From: Pelomonas sp. Root1237
GTDB lineage: Bacteria; Pseudomonadota; Gammaproteobacteria; Burkholderiales; Burkholderiaceae_C
Reading direction: 5' to 3'
DNA: 64,000 nucleotides
Assembly (NCBI RefSeq): GCF_001425055.1
Contig: NZ_LMDK01000016.1
Location: forward strand, 347,803-411,802
Both the position numbers and the translations under genes were made by a program. Below the pieces are notes generated by a model. It had not been told where the DNA came from, did not search any database, and saw only the letters and a list, made by a program, of their open reading frames with translations. Below, one piece after another: positions 44,966 to 53,938 of the stretch (position 1 is the stretch's first letter; each line of letters opens with the position of its first letter).

Positions 44966-45658
44966 TCATTTCGTCAGTTGCACTGAACCGCTGACATTCA
45001 CCGTCACGGTCGCCTTGCCGGCTTCGGTCGGCAGCGCCATGTCGGCGGCTTCGGCCTTCATGCGCATCACGCCCATCATCGGGCGCGGTCCGGCTTCGTC
45101 ACTGTTGATGCTGACCTCACCGACGACGTAGCTGCCGTAGCCGAACTGCCTGGCGTAGTCCGCCGCCCTGGCCCGGTAGCGCGCAATCGCCTGGGCCGTG
45201 ATGTCGGCCTCCGCCTTCTCGCGAGCCTCGCGCGACAGGCTGTAGCCGACGCGGGCGATGCTCAGCGTGTTGATGCGCCCCGTCAGCTGAGCGATGGCTG
45301 CCGCATCCCGCCCCTCGACCAGCAGCTCGGCGCTGCCCTGCCAGCCGCTGAGCTTGCCGGTCTTGGGGTCGTGGCGCGGATAGAGCGAAAAACTGCCCGT
45401 CTGCACATCGACCTGCCCTGGCTTGGCCACCTTGCGCGCTTCGGCCAGGGCGGCGTCCAGGGCCTGCTTCAACGCCGCTTGCACGCCCGCGGCGTCGGCA
45501 CCTTCGCGCGTCGTCGAGAAGGCAATGCCCAGCACATCACGCGTCACCTCGGCGCTGGCGCTGGCCGACAGGCTCAGCCGCTCGCGCGGCGGCCCTTCCG
45601 TGGCTGCATGGGCAGACAGGGTCAATGCAAGGCTTGTGAGGACGAGGACTGCGCGCAT
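44966..45658 (-). CDS. SIMPL-domain (DUF541) periplasmic protein
   Basis: A 230-residue exported protein with a clear signal peptide (LVLTSLALTLSAHA) and a SIMPL/DUF541 domain: RLSLSASASAEVTRDVL, FSLYPRHDPKTG, GWQGSAELLVEGRD, ARVGYSLSREAR and AIARYRARAADYARQFGY. Family members are periplasmic or outer-membrane proteins of uncertain role, linked to stress. Its stop directly abuts that of the dehydrogenase (convergent). Confidence 0.88.
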   Translation of the reverse strand: MRAVLVLTSLALTLSAHAATEGPPRERLSLSASASAEVTRDVLGIAFSTTREGADAAGVQAALKQALDAALAEARKVAKPGQVDVQTGSFSLYPRHDPKTGKLSGWQGSAELLVEGRDAAAIAQLTGRINTLSIARVGYSLSREAREKAEADITAQAIARYRARAADYARQFGYGSYVVGEVSINSDEAGPRPMMGVMRMKAEAADMALPTEAGKATVTVNVSGSVQLTK

Positions 45659-45743
45659 GGGGAAATCTCTTTGCAAGGAGGGAAAGCCCAGCTTAGCCGG
45701 GGTAGTTGGCAACGAGCTGTAACCTGTGCGTGATGTCCTACAA

Positions 45744-45764
45744 AGCAGGGTTTCAAAACCTGCT
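45744..45764. promoter_or_regulatory. operator-like dyad upstream of ompR
   Basis: AGCAGGGTTTCAAAACCTGCT is a near-perfect 21-bp inverted repeat 33 bp before the ompR start, in the divergent promoter region with the SIMPL gene. The binding protein is unknown. Confidence 0.45.
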
Positions 45765-45797
45765 CACAATGCCGCTGTTACAAATTCAGGAAACGCG

Positions 45798-46532
45798 ATG
45801 AACAGCAGCGCGACACCCCGTCCCAACCGTATCCTTGTCGTCGATGACGACGCCCGCATCCGCGATCTGCTCCGGCGCTATCTGACACAAGAAGGCTTCG
45901 AAGTACTGCTCGCCGAAGACAGCCGGGCGCTGAACAAACAGCTCACCCGCGAGACGGTGGACCTCATCGTGCTGGACCTGATGCTGCCCGGCGAAGACGG
46001 CCTGACCATCTGCCGCCGCCTGCGTGCCGCCAACGACCAGACGCCCATCATCATGCTGACGGCCAAGGTCGAGGACGTGGACCGCATCGTCGGCCTGGAA
46101 GTGGGCGCCGACGACTACCTGGCCAAGCCCTTCAACCCGCGCGAACTGCTGGCCCGCATCAACGCGGTGCTGCGTCGTCGTCCCCCGCCGGAGGCCCCGG
46201 GTGCGCCGAGCAAGGAGCCGATGACGGTGACCTTCGGGCCTTTCGAGTTCGACCTGGCCCTGCGCCGCCTGACCAAGAACGGCGAGCAGCTGCCGCTGAC
46301 GACCGGCGAGTTCTCCATGCTCAAGACCCTGGTGCGCCACCCGCGCCAGCCGCTGTCGCGCGACAAGCTGGCCCAGCTCGCCCGCGGCCGCGAGTTCGAG
46401 CCCTTTGACCGCAGCCTGGATGTGCAGATCTCGCGGCTGCGCAAGATGCTGGAGGCCGACCCGGCCCAGCCGCGCTATATCCAGACCGTCTGGGGCGTGG
46501 GCTATGTGTTCGTGCCCGACGAAAACGCGTAG
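45798..46532 (+). CDS. ompR: osmoregulation response regulator OmpR
   Basis: A 244-residue OmpR/PhoB-type regulator. The receiver has VVDDDARIR, phosphoacceptor Asp60 in IVLDLMLPGEDG, and Lys in YLAKPFNPRELLARI. The winged helix ends TVWGVGYVFVPD, nearly the same as the E. coli OmpR C-terminus. It is followed by its kinase EnvZ 161 bp downstream and probably controls porins and osmotic genes. Confidence 0.93.
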   Translation: MNSSATPRPNRILVVDDDARIRDLLRRYLTQEGFEVLLAEDSRALNKQLTRETVDLIVLDLMLPGEDGLTICRRLRAANDQTPIIMLTAKVEDVDRIVGLEVGADDYLAKPFNPRELLARINAVLRRRPPPEAPGAPSKEPMTVTFGPFEFDLALRRLTKNGEQLPLTTGEFSMLKTLVRHPRQPLSRDKLAQLARGREFEPFDRSLDVQISRLRKMLEADPAQPRYIQTVWGVGYVFVPDENA

Positions 46533-46693
46533 AACGTGAGCCCCTCGCCCATCCTTGACTCGCTGAACGCAGTCAAGCTTGGTCGGTCCCCCGAGGGGAC
46601 GGCGATGCTTGCGGCATTGAGCCGCTCGCACATCGCCAGACGGGCCGGCTTGGGGCGGCCCGGCGCTCGGCCCAAACACAACTCGACTACGTG
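46533..46693 (+). other. ompR-envZ intergenic region with stems
   Basis: This 161-bp spacer holds two small inverted repeats: CTTGACT/AGTCAAG around 46555-46578 and GTCCCC-CGA-GGGGAC at 46586-46600. Neither has a T-run. They may tune expression of envZ relative to ompR. No gene is seen. Confidence 0.35.
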
Positions 46694-48013
46694 ATGGCCC
46701 GTCCGCATCTCGCACTGAACCTCTTCTGGCGCACCTTCGCCTGGCTGGCCCTGCTGCTGGCCGGCGCCGTGCTGGCATGGCAATACACCTTCAAGCTGCT
46801 GGAGGCCCAGCCGCGCGCGCTGGAGTCGGCCGAGCAGTTGGCAGGCCTCGTCAAGCTCAGCCGCATCGCGCTGGAGCACACCGACCCCATCAACCGCGTC
46901 GCCGTCATCAGCTCGATGTCGCGCGGGGACACGGTGCAGGTGCGCGTGGCCGAGACCAGCGACCGCTGGTTGCCCTACGACACCAGCCCCTTCGCCAAGC
47001 AGCTCGCTTCGGAGCTGCGCAACACGCTCGGGCCCGATACCGTCGTCGCGCGCAACGTCAACGACGTATCGGGCCTGTGGGTGCGCTATGTCGTCGGCGA
47101 GGACGCCTTCTGGTTGCGCACCAGCGCAACGCCTCTGTCCATCTCGCTGGCCAGCAACTGGTGGTGGGTGGTCATTGCGCTGCTGGCCACCGTCGTCGGC
47201 TCGGCGCTGATCGCCCGCCTCATCAACCAGCCATTGCGCGAGCTGGCGGAAGCCGCCGGCCGCATCCGTGATGGTGAGTACGACTCGCGCCTGGACGAGA
47301 ACACCATGACCAGCGAGATCCGCGAGGTCAACATGGGCTTCAACCGCATGGCGCGCGAACTGGCCAAGCTGGAGGAAGACCGTGCCGTCATGCTGGCCGG
47401 CATCTCGCATGACCTGCGCACGCCACTCGCCCGACTGCGACTCGAAACCGAAATGAGCGTCAGCGACGAACAGGCGCGTCACTTCATGGCCCAGGACATC
47501 GACCAGCTCGACGCCATCATCAGCAAGTTCATGGACTATGCGCGGCCCAACGAGACGCAGCTGCGCGAGACGCGGCTGACCGACGTCGTCGAGCGCGAGG
47601 TGCAGGGCTTCCGCGACCCCGACCAGATCCGTTTCCGCGTGCAGGTCAGCGAGGCCCTCAAGGTCTTCGTCGACGACACCGAGCTGGGCCGCGTGCTGCT
47701 CAACCTGTTCGAGAACGCGCGCCGCTACGGCCATGCGGAAGGCGAGCCGGCGCGCGTGGACGTGAGCGCCACGCGCCAGGGCTCCTGGGTGGAGCTGCGC
47801 GTGCGCGACCATGGCCCCGGCGTGCCGCCCGACCGCCTGCAGCGCCTCACCGTGCCCTTCTACCGCGGCGACGCCGCTCGCACCGCCGCCAGCGGTGCCG
47901 GTCTCGGTTTGGCCATCGTCGAGAAATCAGTGCAGCGCCTGGGCGGCACGCTGTCCATCAGCAATGCGCAGGGCGGCGGCCTCATCACGGTGCTCAAGCT
48001 GCAAGGGGCCTGA
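46694..48013 (+). CDS. envZ: osmosensor histidine kinase EnvZ
   Basis: A 439-residue membrane sensor kinase paired with OmpR. It has an N-terminal helix (TFAWLALLLAGAVLAW), a periplasmic domain of about 110 residues, a second helix (WWWVVIALLATVVGSALIA) and a HAMP domain. The H-box is LAGISHDLRTPLARLRLETEM with the phosphoaccepting His. ATPase boxes are FENARRYG, RDHGPGVP and GAGLGLAIVEKSV. The ATG at 46694 is preferred; the preceding GTG is adjacent. Confidence 0.93.
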   Translation: MARPHLALNLFWRTFAWLALLLAGAVLAWQYTFKLLEAQPRALESAEQLAGLVKLSRIALEHTDPINRVAVISSMSRGDTVQVRVAETSDRWLPYDTSPFAKQLASELRNTLGPDTVVARNVNDVSGLWVRYVVGEDAFWLRTSATPLSISLASNWWWVVIALLATVVGSALIARLINQPLRELAEAAGRIRDGEYDSRLDENTMTSEIREVNMGFNRMARELAKLEEDRAVMLAGISHDLRTPLARLRLETEMSVSDEQARHFMAQDIDQLDAIISKFMDYARPNETQLRETRLTDVVEREVQGFRDPDQIRFRVQVSEALKVFVDDTELGRVLLNLFENARRYGHAEGEPARVDVSATRQGSWVELRVRDHGPGVPPDRLQRLTVPFYRGDAARTAASGAGLGLAIVEKSVQRLGGTLSISNAQGGGLITVLKLQGA

Positions 48014-48023
48014 GCTGAGCCGC

Positions 48024-48716
48024 TCAGTGGGCCGAGGCAGCGCTCGCGGCGGGCGCCGGCACTGCCGCCTCGCCGAGCGACTGCGCCAGCTGCTTCTCCA
48101 GCCCTTTCTCGACCCCGATGACCACGTTCAGCGTCAGCCGGTAGGCATGCAGCGCCTTGATGAGATCCACCGGGTCGCCGCGGCCGAATTCGGCATCGAC
48201 CAGCGCATCCGTCAGCCGCGTGAACGAGCCGATCGCGCTGAAGCTGGACTGGATGACCTGCTGCGAATCGCGCTGCGCGGTGTAGGCCTCGGACAAACGC
48301 CGCAGGTCGGCGTGCGGCAGGTGCACCAGGGCCTGGTCGGCCAACGCCGTGTCCCAGGCGTCGCGGCGCAGGCCCGGCGTGAACACGCTGATGTGCAGGC
48401 GCTCGCTAAGCAGGGTCTTGAGCGTCGCGGGCTTGGCCTGCCCCTGCTCGGCCAGCTTCTTCACCTCGCCGTAGAGGGCGTTCACGCCTTCCATCACGGT
48501 GCGGTTCTGCATGATCGTGGAGCGCACCTCGGTCAGATTGGCCTGCAGCTCTGAATCAACCTGTTCGATGGTCTGGCGCGCCAGCTTGCGGTGGTGCAGC
48601 GCCTCGAAGCCCGCCTCCAGCCCCAGAGCGGTCAGGATGCCCAGCACGATCATCACGTAGTGGACGCCGAGTTCCTTGAAATTGGTCGGGGCGTGGCCGG
48701 GAGGTTCGACGTGCAT
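48024..48716 (-). CDS. membrane-anchored hypothetical protein
   Basis: A 230-residue protein with one N-terminal membrane helix (HYVMIVLGILTALGLEAGF, about residues 18-40). It then has a mostly helical, probably periplasmic domain (ALHHRKLARQTIEQVDSELQANL) and an Ala/Pro-rich tail. No enzyme motif is seen. It is read against envZ (10 bp between stops) and follows ispF by 31 bp. Function unknown. Confidence 0.75.
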   Translation of the reverse strand: MHVEPPGHAPTNFKELGVHYVMIVLGILTALGLEAGFEALHHRKLARQTIEQVDSELQANLTEVRSTIMQNRTVMEGVNALYGEVKKLAEQGQAKPATLKTLLSERLHISVFTPGLRRDAWDTALADQALVHLPHADLRRLSEAYTAQRDSQQVIQSSFSAIGSFTRLTDALVDAEFGRGDPVDLIKALHAYRLTLNVVIGVEKGLEKQLAQSLGEAAVPAPAASAASAH

Positions 48717-48747
48717 GTGCGCGGGCTTGGGAAGTTGGGGCGCGATG

Positions 48748-49257
48748 TTAGCGAACCCCCGAAGCGGCAAGAAGGCAGACCGCCCGCGCCTCGATCGCCC
48801 GCCCCTCGCCCACCGGCCCCATCTTCTCAGCCGTCTTGGCCTTCACATTGATCTGGCCGATGTCCACACCCAGCACCTCGGACAGCCGAGCGCGCATGGC
48901 CGGGATGTGGGGCGCCATCTTGGGCGCCTGGGCAATGAGGGTCGTGTCCAAATTGACGAGCTGCCAGCCCGCCTCGCGAACACGTCGGTAAGCCTCGGCC
49001 AGCAGCACCATCGAGTCGGCGCCCTTGAACTCGACGGCCGTGTCGGGGAAGAGCCCGCCGATGTCTCCCAGCGCCGCGGCGCCGAGCAGCGCATCGGTGA
49101 CGGCATGCGCCAGCGCGTCGGCATCCGAATGCCCGAGCAGGCCGTGCGTGTGCGGGATGGTGATGCCGCCCAGGATCAGCGGGCGGCCGGTGACGAGCTG
49201 GTGCGTGTCCCAGCCTTCGCCAATGCGCAGGGAGCTCAAAGCGTTCGGGATGGTCAT
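48748..49257 (-). CDS. ispF: 2-C-methyl-D-erythritol 2,4-cyclodiphosphate synthase IspF
   Basis: IspF closes CDP-ME 2-phosphate to MEcPP in the non-mevalonate isoprenoid pathway. The 169 residues carry the zinc ligands in [11 protein letters not shown] (Asp17, His19) and the later His of [19 protein letters not shown], with [10 protein letters not shown] and [13 protein letters not shown] near the end. ispD, normally directly upstream, is 8.6 kb away at 57.9 kb in the same orientation. Confidence 0.96.
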   Translation of the reverse strand: MTIPNALSSLRIGEGWDTHQLVTGRPLILGGITIPHTHGLLGHSDADALAHAVTDALLGAAALGDIGGLFPDTAVEFKGADSMVLLAEAYRRVREAGWQLVNLDTTLIAQAPKMAPHIPAMRARLSEVLGVDIGQINVKAKTAEKMGPVGEGRAIEARAVCLLAASGVR

Positions 49258-49323
49258 GAGGGCATTGTCGGGGAGACAGGGGCGCAGCCACGCGCTACCC
49301 TGCGCGCCACTTCAAGGAGGGCA

Positions 49324-50034
49324 ATGAGATTCGGCATGCGGCATCTGCTTGTGTTGCTTGCGCTGCTCTGTGGCACGGCCCAGGCACAGCAGCTCCAGCT
49401 GCTGGTCTTTCCCAATCCCGGCCTGTTCGACGTAGCTGCTGACGGCACGGTCAGCGGACCTGGCGCGGAGTTGCTCGCCAAGATAGGCCGGGCCAGCGGC
49501 CTGCAGCTGGGCATCCTGGCCATGCCCATCCCGCGCGCACTGGCGACCGCCAGCAGCACGCCCGGCAGTTGCGCGGTGGGCCTGTCCCGCACACCCGAGC
49601 GCGAGGCCGCCTTCCATTGGGCCGGCCCCCTGGCCAGCGGTGCGCTGGTCATCTACGCACGCGCCGACGAAGCACCGACGTTGCACGGTCTGCAGGACCT
49701 GCGCGGCCACGGCGTTGTTGTGCAGCGCGAGTCTGCGCCCGCCGCATCGCTGCGCGAGCAGGGCATCGCCGCCCAGGAGGCCAACAACTCGGTGTCGGCC
49801 TTGCGCATGCTGCAGGCGCGGCGCGTGGACTTCTGGTTCGCCAACGAACTCGCTGCCGAACCCGTGATCCGCGCCGAGGGCGGCGCGCCGGTCAAGAACG
49901 TCCTGACGCTGCGCCGCGTGGACGCCTATGTGGCCTGCCACCTTGGCACGCCGCAGGAGCCGGTCGACAAGCTGCACCAGGCCATCCAGAAACTGCGCCG
50001 CCAGGGCGAGCTGGCGGAGTTCGGCCTGCGCTGA
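49324..50034 (+). CDS. family 3 solute-binding protein
   Basis: A 236-residue exported protein with a signal peptide (LLVLLALLCGTAQA) and the bacterial extracellular solute-binding family 3 fold. It shows PGAELLAKIGRASGLQLGI (seen in part as PGAELLAKIGR), LSRTPEREAAFHWAGPL, the strand/hinge DLRGHGVVVQRESA and VDFWFANELAAE. No permease or ATPase lies nearby, so it may be a stand-alone sensor or orphan. It has a strong AAGGAGG site 4 nt before the ATG and is 7 bp before the next ORF's earliest start. Confidence 0.85.
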   Translation: MRFGMRHLLVLLALLCGTAQAQQLQLLVFPNPGLFDVAADGTVSGPGAELLAKIGRASGLQLGILAMPIPRALATASSTPGSCAVGLSRTPEREAAFHWAGPLASGALVIYARADEAPTLHGLQDLRGHGVVVQRESAPAASLREQGIAAQEANNSVSALRMLQARRVDFWFANELAAEPVIRAEGGAPVKNVLTLRRVDAYVACHLGTPQEPVDKLHQAIQKLRRQGELAEFGLR

Positions 50035-50056
50035 CGCTGCTATGGTGCGGGCCGCC

Positions 50057-52252
50057 ATGAAACGCCTGCTCCTTCTTTGCTGCCTGATCGCCGGTTCCGT
50101 ACTGGCCGCCGAACCCTCTCCCGCTCAGCGCCCCAGGATCGGCCTCGTGCTGTCCGGCGGCGGCGCCCGCGGCCTGGCCCATATCGGCGTGCTGCGCGTG
50201 CTGGAGGAGATGCAGGTGCCGGTAGACCTCATCGTCGGCACCAGCATGGGCGCGGTGGTCGGCGGCGCCTATGCCTCGGGCCGCAGCCTGGATGAGCTCG
50301 AGGTCCTGGTGAAGGGCGCGAACTGGAACGCCATCCTGGCCGACCGGCCGGCACGCGAGCGCCTGTCCATCCGCCGCCGCGAGGACGACGAACGTCTGCC
50401 CTCGCGCATCGAGTTCGGTTTCACCCCGCAGCGCGGCGCCATGCTGCCCGGCGGTGCCGCCGCCAACGGCCAGTTGGAGGCCACGCTGTCCTCCCTCATC
50501 CCCGCTACGCGCGCCGACGACCCGCTGCGCAAGCTGCCCATCCCGTTTCGTGCCGTCGCGACCGACCTGCTCTCCGGCGCCATGCTCGACCAAGCCGACA
50601 CGCCGCTGTTTGAAGCTCTGCGCGCCTCCATGGCCGTGCCGGGCGTGTTCGCGCCGCTGCGCGTCAACGGCCGCCCCCTGGTGGACGGTGGCCTGGTGCG
50701 CAATCTCCCGGTCGACCTGGCCCGCCAGCTTGGCGCCGACATCGTCATCGCCGTCAACGTCGGCACGCCGCTGCTCGAAGACCGCGAGATCAGCAGCGCC
50801 GTCATGGTGGCCAACCAGATGCTGCAGATCCTGACCGAGCAGAACGTGCAGCGCTCGCTGCGCGAGCTGAACGCCCGGGACATCGTCATCGACCCCGACC
50901 TGCCCGGCATGGGCTTCATGGACTTCTACCGCGCCGACGAGGCCATGGCCACCGGCCGGCGCGCGGCCCTGGCCGCCGGCGAGCGCCTGGCGGAATTGGC
51001 CGCGCCTGCTGCCCACGCGGCCCTGCAGGCCCGCCGCCTCGGCCCGCCCGAGTCAGCGTTGAGTGCCCTGCCGCTGGCCGAGCTGAAGATTACCGGCGCT
51101 CAGCGGGTCAACGCCGAGGCGCTGCGGGCCGAACTGGCCCTGCAGCCGGGCGACACAGTAGGCCGCGCCGACCTGACCCGGGCCGTCGAGCGGCTGGACG
51201 GCACCGGCGATTTCGAGCGCATCGAGACCGAGATCGACGACCGCGACGGACGGCGCAGCGTCGAGTTCAAGCTCACCGAGGCTGACTGGGCCGCCAGCCG
51301 TGTGCGCTTCGGCCTGGAGCTGTACAGCAACTTCGCCGATGCCAACAGCTACTCGCTGGTGGCCATGCACGTCGCCAACTGGCTCAACCCCTGGGGCGCG
51401 GAGCTGCGCTCGGTCGCCCGCATCGGCTCCTCGCGCGGTCTCAACACCGAGTTCTACCAGCCGCTCGGCCCGGGCTCGCGCTGGTTCGCCAGCGCCAAGC
51501 TTGCCTACACGGCCGGCAGCAACGACGTCTTCGACCAGGGCCAGCGCGCGCTGCGCCTGTCCAGCAGCCTGACCAGCGCGCAGCTGGAACTCGGCCACCG
51601 CATCGCCGGCCTGGGCGACCTGCGGCTCGGCATCGGCCGCCTGCGTGCCAGCGACGAGGTGGTGCTGCCCGTCGTCCCAGAGGGCAGCCGCCGCTCGCAG
51701 AGCTATGGCCAGCAATACCTGGAACTGCACACCGACACGCTGGACTCCCTCGCCTTCCCCAGCCGCGGTCAGTGGACGACGGCGCGCATCGAATGGCTGC
51801 ATCCGCGGGGCGAGGCCAGCGTCATCAACGCCTCGCTGATCGGCTTGTCGGCCTTGCGGCTGGGCGAGTGGGCCGGCCAGCTCTACGGCGAGTTCGCCCA
51901 CGCCGAACGCGGGCAGGCGCGCTCTCTCGGGGGCTATCTGCGCCTGTCTGGCACGCCCGATGCGTCGCTGGTGGGTGAAAACATGGCCCTGCTGCGCGTC
52001 GTCATGGCGCGGCGCATCGGCGAGATGCCTGTCGGCCTGGGCGGCGCGGTGCGCGTCGGTTTCTCGCTGGAGACGGGTGCCATCGGCGCCGGCGCCGGCC
52101 TGAAGCTGTCCAACATCCCCAGCAGCGGCTGGAAGCAGGCCGCCAGCGGCTTTCTCAGCGTGGACACGCGATTCGGGCCGTTCTACCTGGCGCTCGGCAC
52201 GACGCGCGGCGGCGAGACAGCGGCCTATTTGCTGCTGGGGCCGAGCTGGTAA
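50057..52252 (+). CDS. patatin-like phospholipase with outer-membrane barrel (type Vd-like)
   Basis: A 731-residue exported protein. The signal peptide LLLLCCLIAGSVLA is followed by a patatin domain (about 26-310): oxyanion GGGARG (34-39), nucleophile Ser63 in GTSMG, and Asp210 in VDGG. A POTRA-like module follows (about 340-420, LKITGAQRVNAEALRAEL begins it). A C-terminal BamA/Omp85-like barrel ends the protein, closing with the aromatic YLLLGPSW. This architecture matches PlpD-type Vd autotransporters. An ATG at 50042 would add five residues. Confidence 0.9.
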   Translation: MKRLLLLCCLIAGSVLAAEPSPAQRPRIGLVLSGGGARGLAHIGVLRVLEEMQVPVDLIVGTSMGAVVGGAYASGRSLDELEVLVKGANWNAILADRPARERLSIRRREDDERLPSRIEFGFTPQRGAMLPGGAAANGQLEATLSSLIPATRADDPLRKLPIPFRAVATDLLSGAMLDQADTPLFEALRASMAVPGVFAPLRVNGRPLVDGGLVRNLPVDLARQLGADIVIAVNVGTPLLEDREISSAVMVANQMLQILTEQNVQRSLRELNARDIVIDPDLPGMGFMDFYRADEAMATGRRAALAAGERLAELAAPAAHAALQARRLGPPESALSALPLAELKITGAQRVNAEALRAELALQPGDTVGRADLTRAVERLDGTGDFERIETEIDDRDGRRSVEFKLTEADWAASRVRFGLELYSNFADANSYSLVAMHVANWLNPWGAELRSVARIGSSRGLNTEFYQPLGPGSRWFASAKLAYTAGSNDVFDQGQRALRLSSSLTSAQLELGHRIAGLGDLRLGIGRLRASDEVVLPVVPEGSRRSQSYGQQYLELHTDTLDSLAFPSRGQWTTARIEWLHPRGEASVINASLIGLSALRLGEWAGQLYGEFAHAERGQARSLGGYLRLSGTPDASLVGENMALLRVVMARRIGEMPVGLGGAVRVGFSLETGAIGAGAGLKLSNIPSSGWKQAASGFLSVDTRFGPFYLALGTTRGGETAAYLLLGPSW

Positions 52253-52302
52253 AGAAATGACCGTCAAGCTCGGCGCTGATCGGCCGATAAGCCTGTTGAG
52301 CG

Positions 52303-52323
52303 GGCCCGCAGCATTCGCGGGCC
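52303..52323 (+). terminator. GC hairpin between patatin gene and DUF4402 cluster
   Basis: GGCCCGC / GCGGGCC, a 7-bp perfect stem with a 7-nt loop, 50 bp after the patatin gene stop and 28 bp before the DUF4402 start codon. It lacks a T-run, so it may be an mRNA stabiliser or weak terminator. Confidence 0.4.
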
Positions 52324-52351
52324 GGCACATCCAGGAGCCGAGGAGCGCCCC

Positions 52352-52921
52352 ATGAACACATCGTTGAAAAGATCCGTTCGTCCGCAAAGCCTGCTGGCCT
52401 TGAGCGCCCTGGTGCTGCTGGGAGCCGCTGGCATGCGCGGCGTACAGGCCGCCGACAACGCGACCGCCAGCGCCACCGCCGTCGTGCTGCAGCCCATCGC
52501 GGTGACCAAGTCGGCCGACCTCGTGTTCGGCAATCTGGTCGCCGGCAACGGCGTCGTGACCCTGGCCACCGACGGCACCCGCACCAAGTCCGGCACGGCC
52601 GTCCTGCCCACTGGCGTCGCGCCCGTGGCCGCGCGCTTTGACGTGACCGGCGCCGGCACCAACACCTTCTCCATCGACTACACCGGCAGCGACACGGTGC
52701 TGACCGACGCGAGCGCGAACACGATGGCCATCGACTGGATCACCGAGGCGGTCGCGACCGCGACGGCGACCGGCAAGACCGACGAAACCACCGACGCCAC
52801 CACAGGCACGCTGGCTGCCGGCGCCGCCTATATCTTTGTCGGCGGCAAGCTGACGGTTGGCGCCGCCCAGGCCGCGGGTACCTACACGGGCATCGTCAAG
52901 GTGACCGTCGCCTACAACTGA
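52352..52921 (+). CDS. DUF4402 secreted protein (putative pilin-like subunit 1)
   Basis: A 189-residue protein with a signal peptide (SLLALSALVLLGAAGMRGVQA, seen as LLALSALVLLG). A Thr/Ala-rich beta domain of the DUF4402 type follows: ATAVVLQPIAVTKSADLVFGNL, ARFDVTGAGTNTFSIDY, VGGKLTVGAAQAAGTYTGIVKVTVAYN (each seen in part). The final alternate hydrophobic strand VKVTVAYN is like a donor or subunit strand. It is the first of five genes leading to a chaperone and usher, so it is a likely surface subunit. Confidence 0.85.
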   Translation: MNTSLKRSVRPQSLLALSALVLLGAAGMRGVQAADNATASATAVVLQPIAVTKSADLVFGNLVAGNGVVTLATDGTRTKSGTAVLPTGVAPVAARFDVTGAGTNTFSIDYTGSDTVLTDASANTMAIDWITEAVATATATGKTDETTDATTGTLAAGAAYIFVGGKLTVGAAQAAGTYTGIVKVTVAYN

Positions 52922-52941
52922 GGCCTATCCTCCTTGCGGCC

Positions 52942-53406
52942 ATGACGACCGCCCGCCGTTTTCCCGTTCGCTGCCTTCGCGCCACCAGTGCACTGTTGTG
53001 CACGCTGTGCACGCTGTGGCCGCTGCCATCTGCCCTGGCCGCCAGTGCCGCTGCCCAGGCCAGCGCAGCCGTCATCGTGCCCGTCGCAGTCAGGGCCTGG
53101 CTGGGCGTGCCCGTGAGCGTGCAGGACCTGCTGCTGGCGCGGGACGCCCCCGCCGGCCCCGCCACGGGTGACCTGGTGACGCGCGTGGCGAGCGCGACCA
53201 CGCCGGCCATCCTGCGCGCCCTGCCCCTGTGGATCGGCAGCGCGGTGGAGTCCAGGCAGGCCTTTGGCGCTGACATCGTCCCCGCGGCCAGCGCGGCGCT
53301 GCTGGCGCGTGGCCCGGCTGCAGCCGTGTCCGTGGCCGCCGCGTTGCCTGCAGGGGAAGGCGGCGATGGCGAGGGCCCTCTCGTCATCACCGTTGCCTTC
53401 AACTGA
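52942..53406 (+). CDS. small secreted protein, degenerate DUF4402-like (subunit 2)
   Basis: A 154-residue exported protein (signal about residues 10-33) rich in Ala and Val, ending LVITVAFN, the same kind of C-terminal strand as its neighbours (VTVAYN, VTVNYQ). The middle is less like DUF4402, so the family call is tentative. It lies 20 bp after subunit 1 and 4 bp before subunit 3, suggesting co-translation. Confidence 0.65.
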   Translation: MTTARRFPVRCLRATSALLCTLCTLWPLPSALAASAAAQASAAVIVPVAVRAWLGVPVSVQDLLLARDAPAGPATGDLVTRVASATTPAILRALPLWIGSAVESRQAFGADIVPAASAALLARGPAAAVSVAAALPAGEGGDGEGPLVITVAFN

Positions 53407-53410
53407 GGCC

Positions 53411-53875
53411 ATGCGCGGGCTGACCCGTCATCGCGCCCTGGCCGCGCTGCTGCTGGTCGCCAGCGCGGCCGCGCCCGGTCAGACCCTGGTCAACAACGGC
53501 GCCCTGTCTTTCGGCGCCTTCACGGCCGGCAGCGGCGGCACGGTCAGCGTCAGCCCGGGCGGCGCGCGCCTGAAGACGGGCAGCGTCATCCTCGTCAACC
53601 AGGCCGGCACGGCCAGTGCCGCCCAGTTCACGATCACCGGCACGCCGAGCGCGGTGTTCGTCATCACCTTGCCGGCGGACGGCACCGTCTTCCTCACCGA
53701 TGGCGCCAGCGGCAGCATGGCGCTGAACAGCTTCGTCAGCAGCCCCTCCGGCACAGGCGTGCTGGGCGGCGGTGGCACCCAGCAAATCAACGTCGGCGCC
53801 ACGCTGACCGTGAGCAACCTGCAGGCCACGGGCAGCTATTCCGGCTCCTTCAACGTCACCGTGAACTACCAGTAA
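53411..53875 (+). CDS. DUF4402 secreted protein (putative subunit 3)
   Basis: A 154-residue protein with a signal peptide (ALAALLLVASAAAPGQ) and a DUF4402-type beta domain: LSFGAFTAGSGGTVSVSPGG, TASAAQFTITGTPSAVFVI, GGTQQINVGATLTVSNLQA and the closing strand SGSFNVTVNYQ. It starts 4 bp after subunit 2. Together the three look like subunits of one surface assembly. Confidence 0.85.
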   Translation: MRGLTRHRALAALLLVASAAAPGQTLVNNGALSFGAFTAGSGGTVSVSPGGARLKTGSVILVNQAGTASAAQFTITGTPSAVFVITLPADGTVFLTDGASGSMALNSFVSSPSGTGVLGGGGTQQINVGATLTVSNLQATGSYSGSFNVTVNYQ

Positions 53876-53938
53876 AGACCGGCAACTCCGGTGCTTTTGC
53901 GAGCTTTGCACCGCTCAAGTCCTGGCGACGATGCCGGT

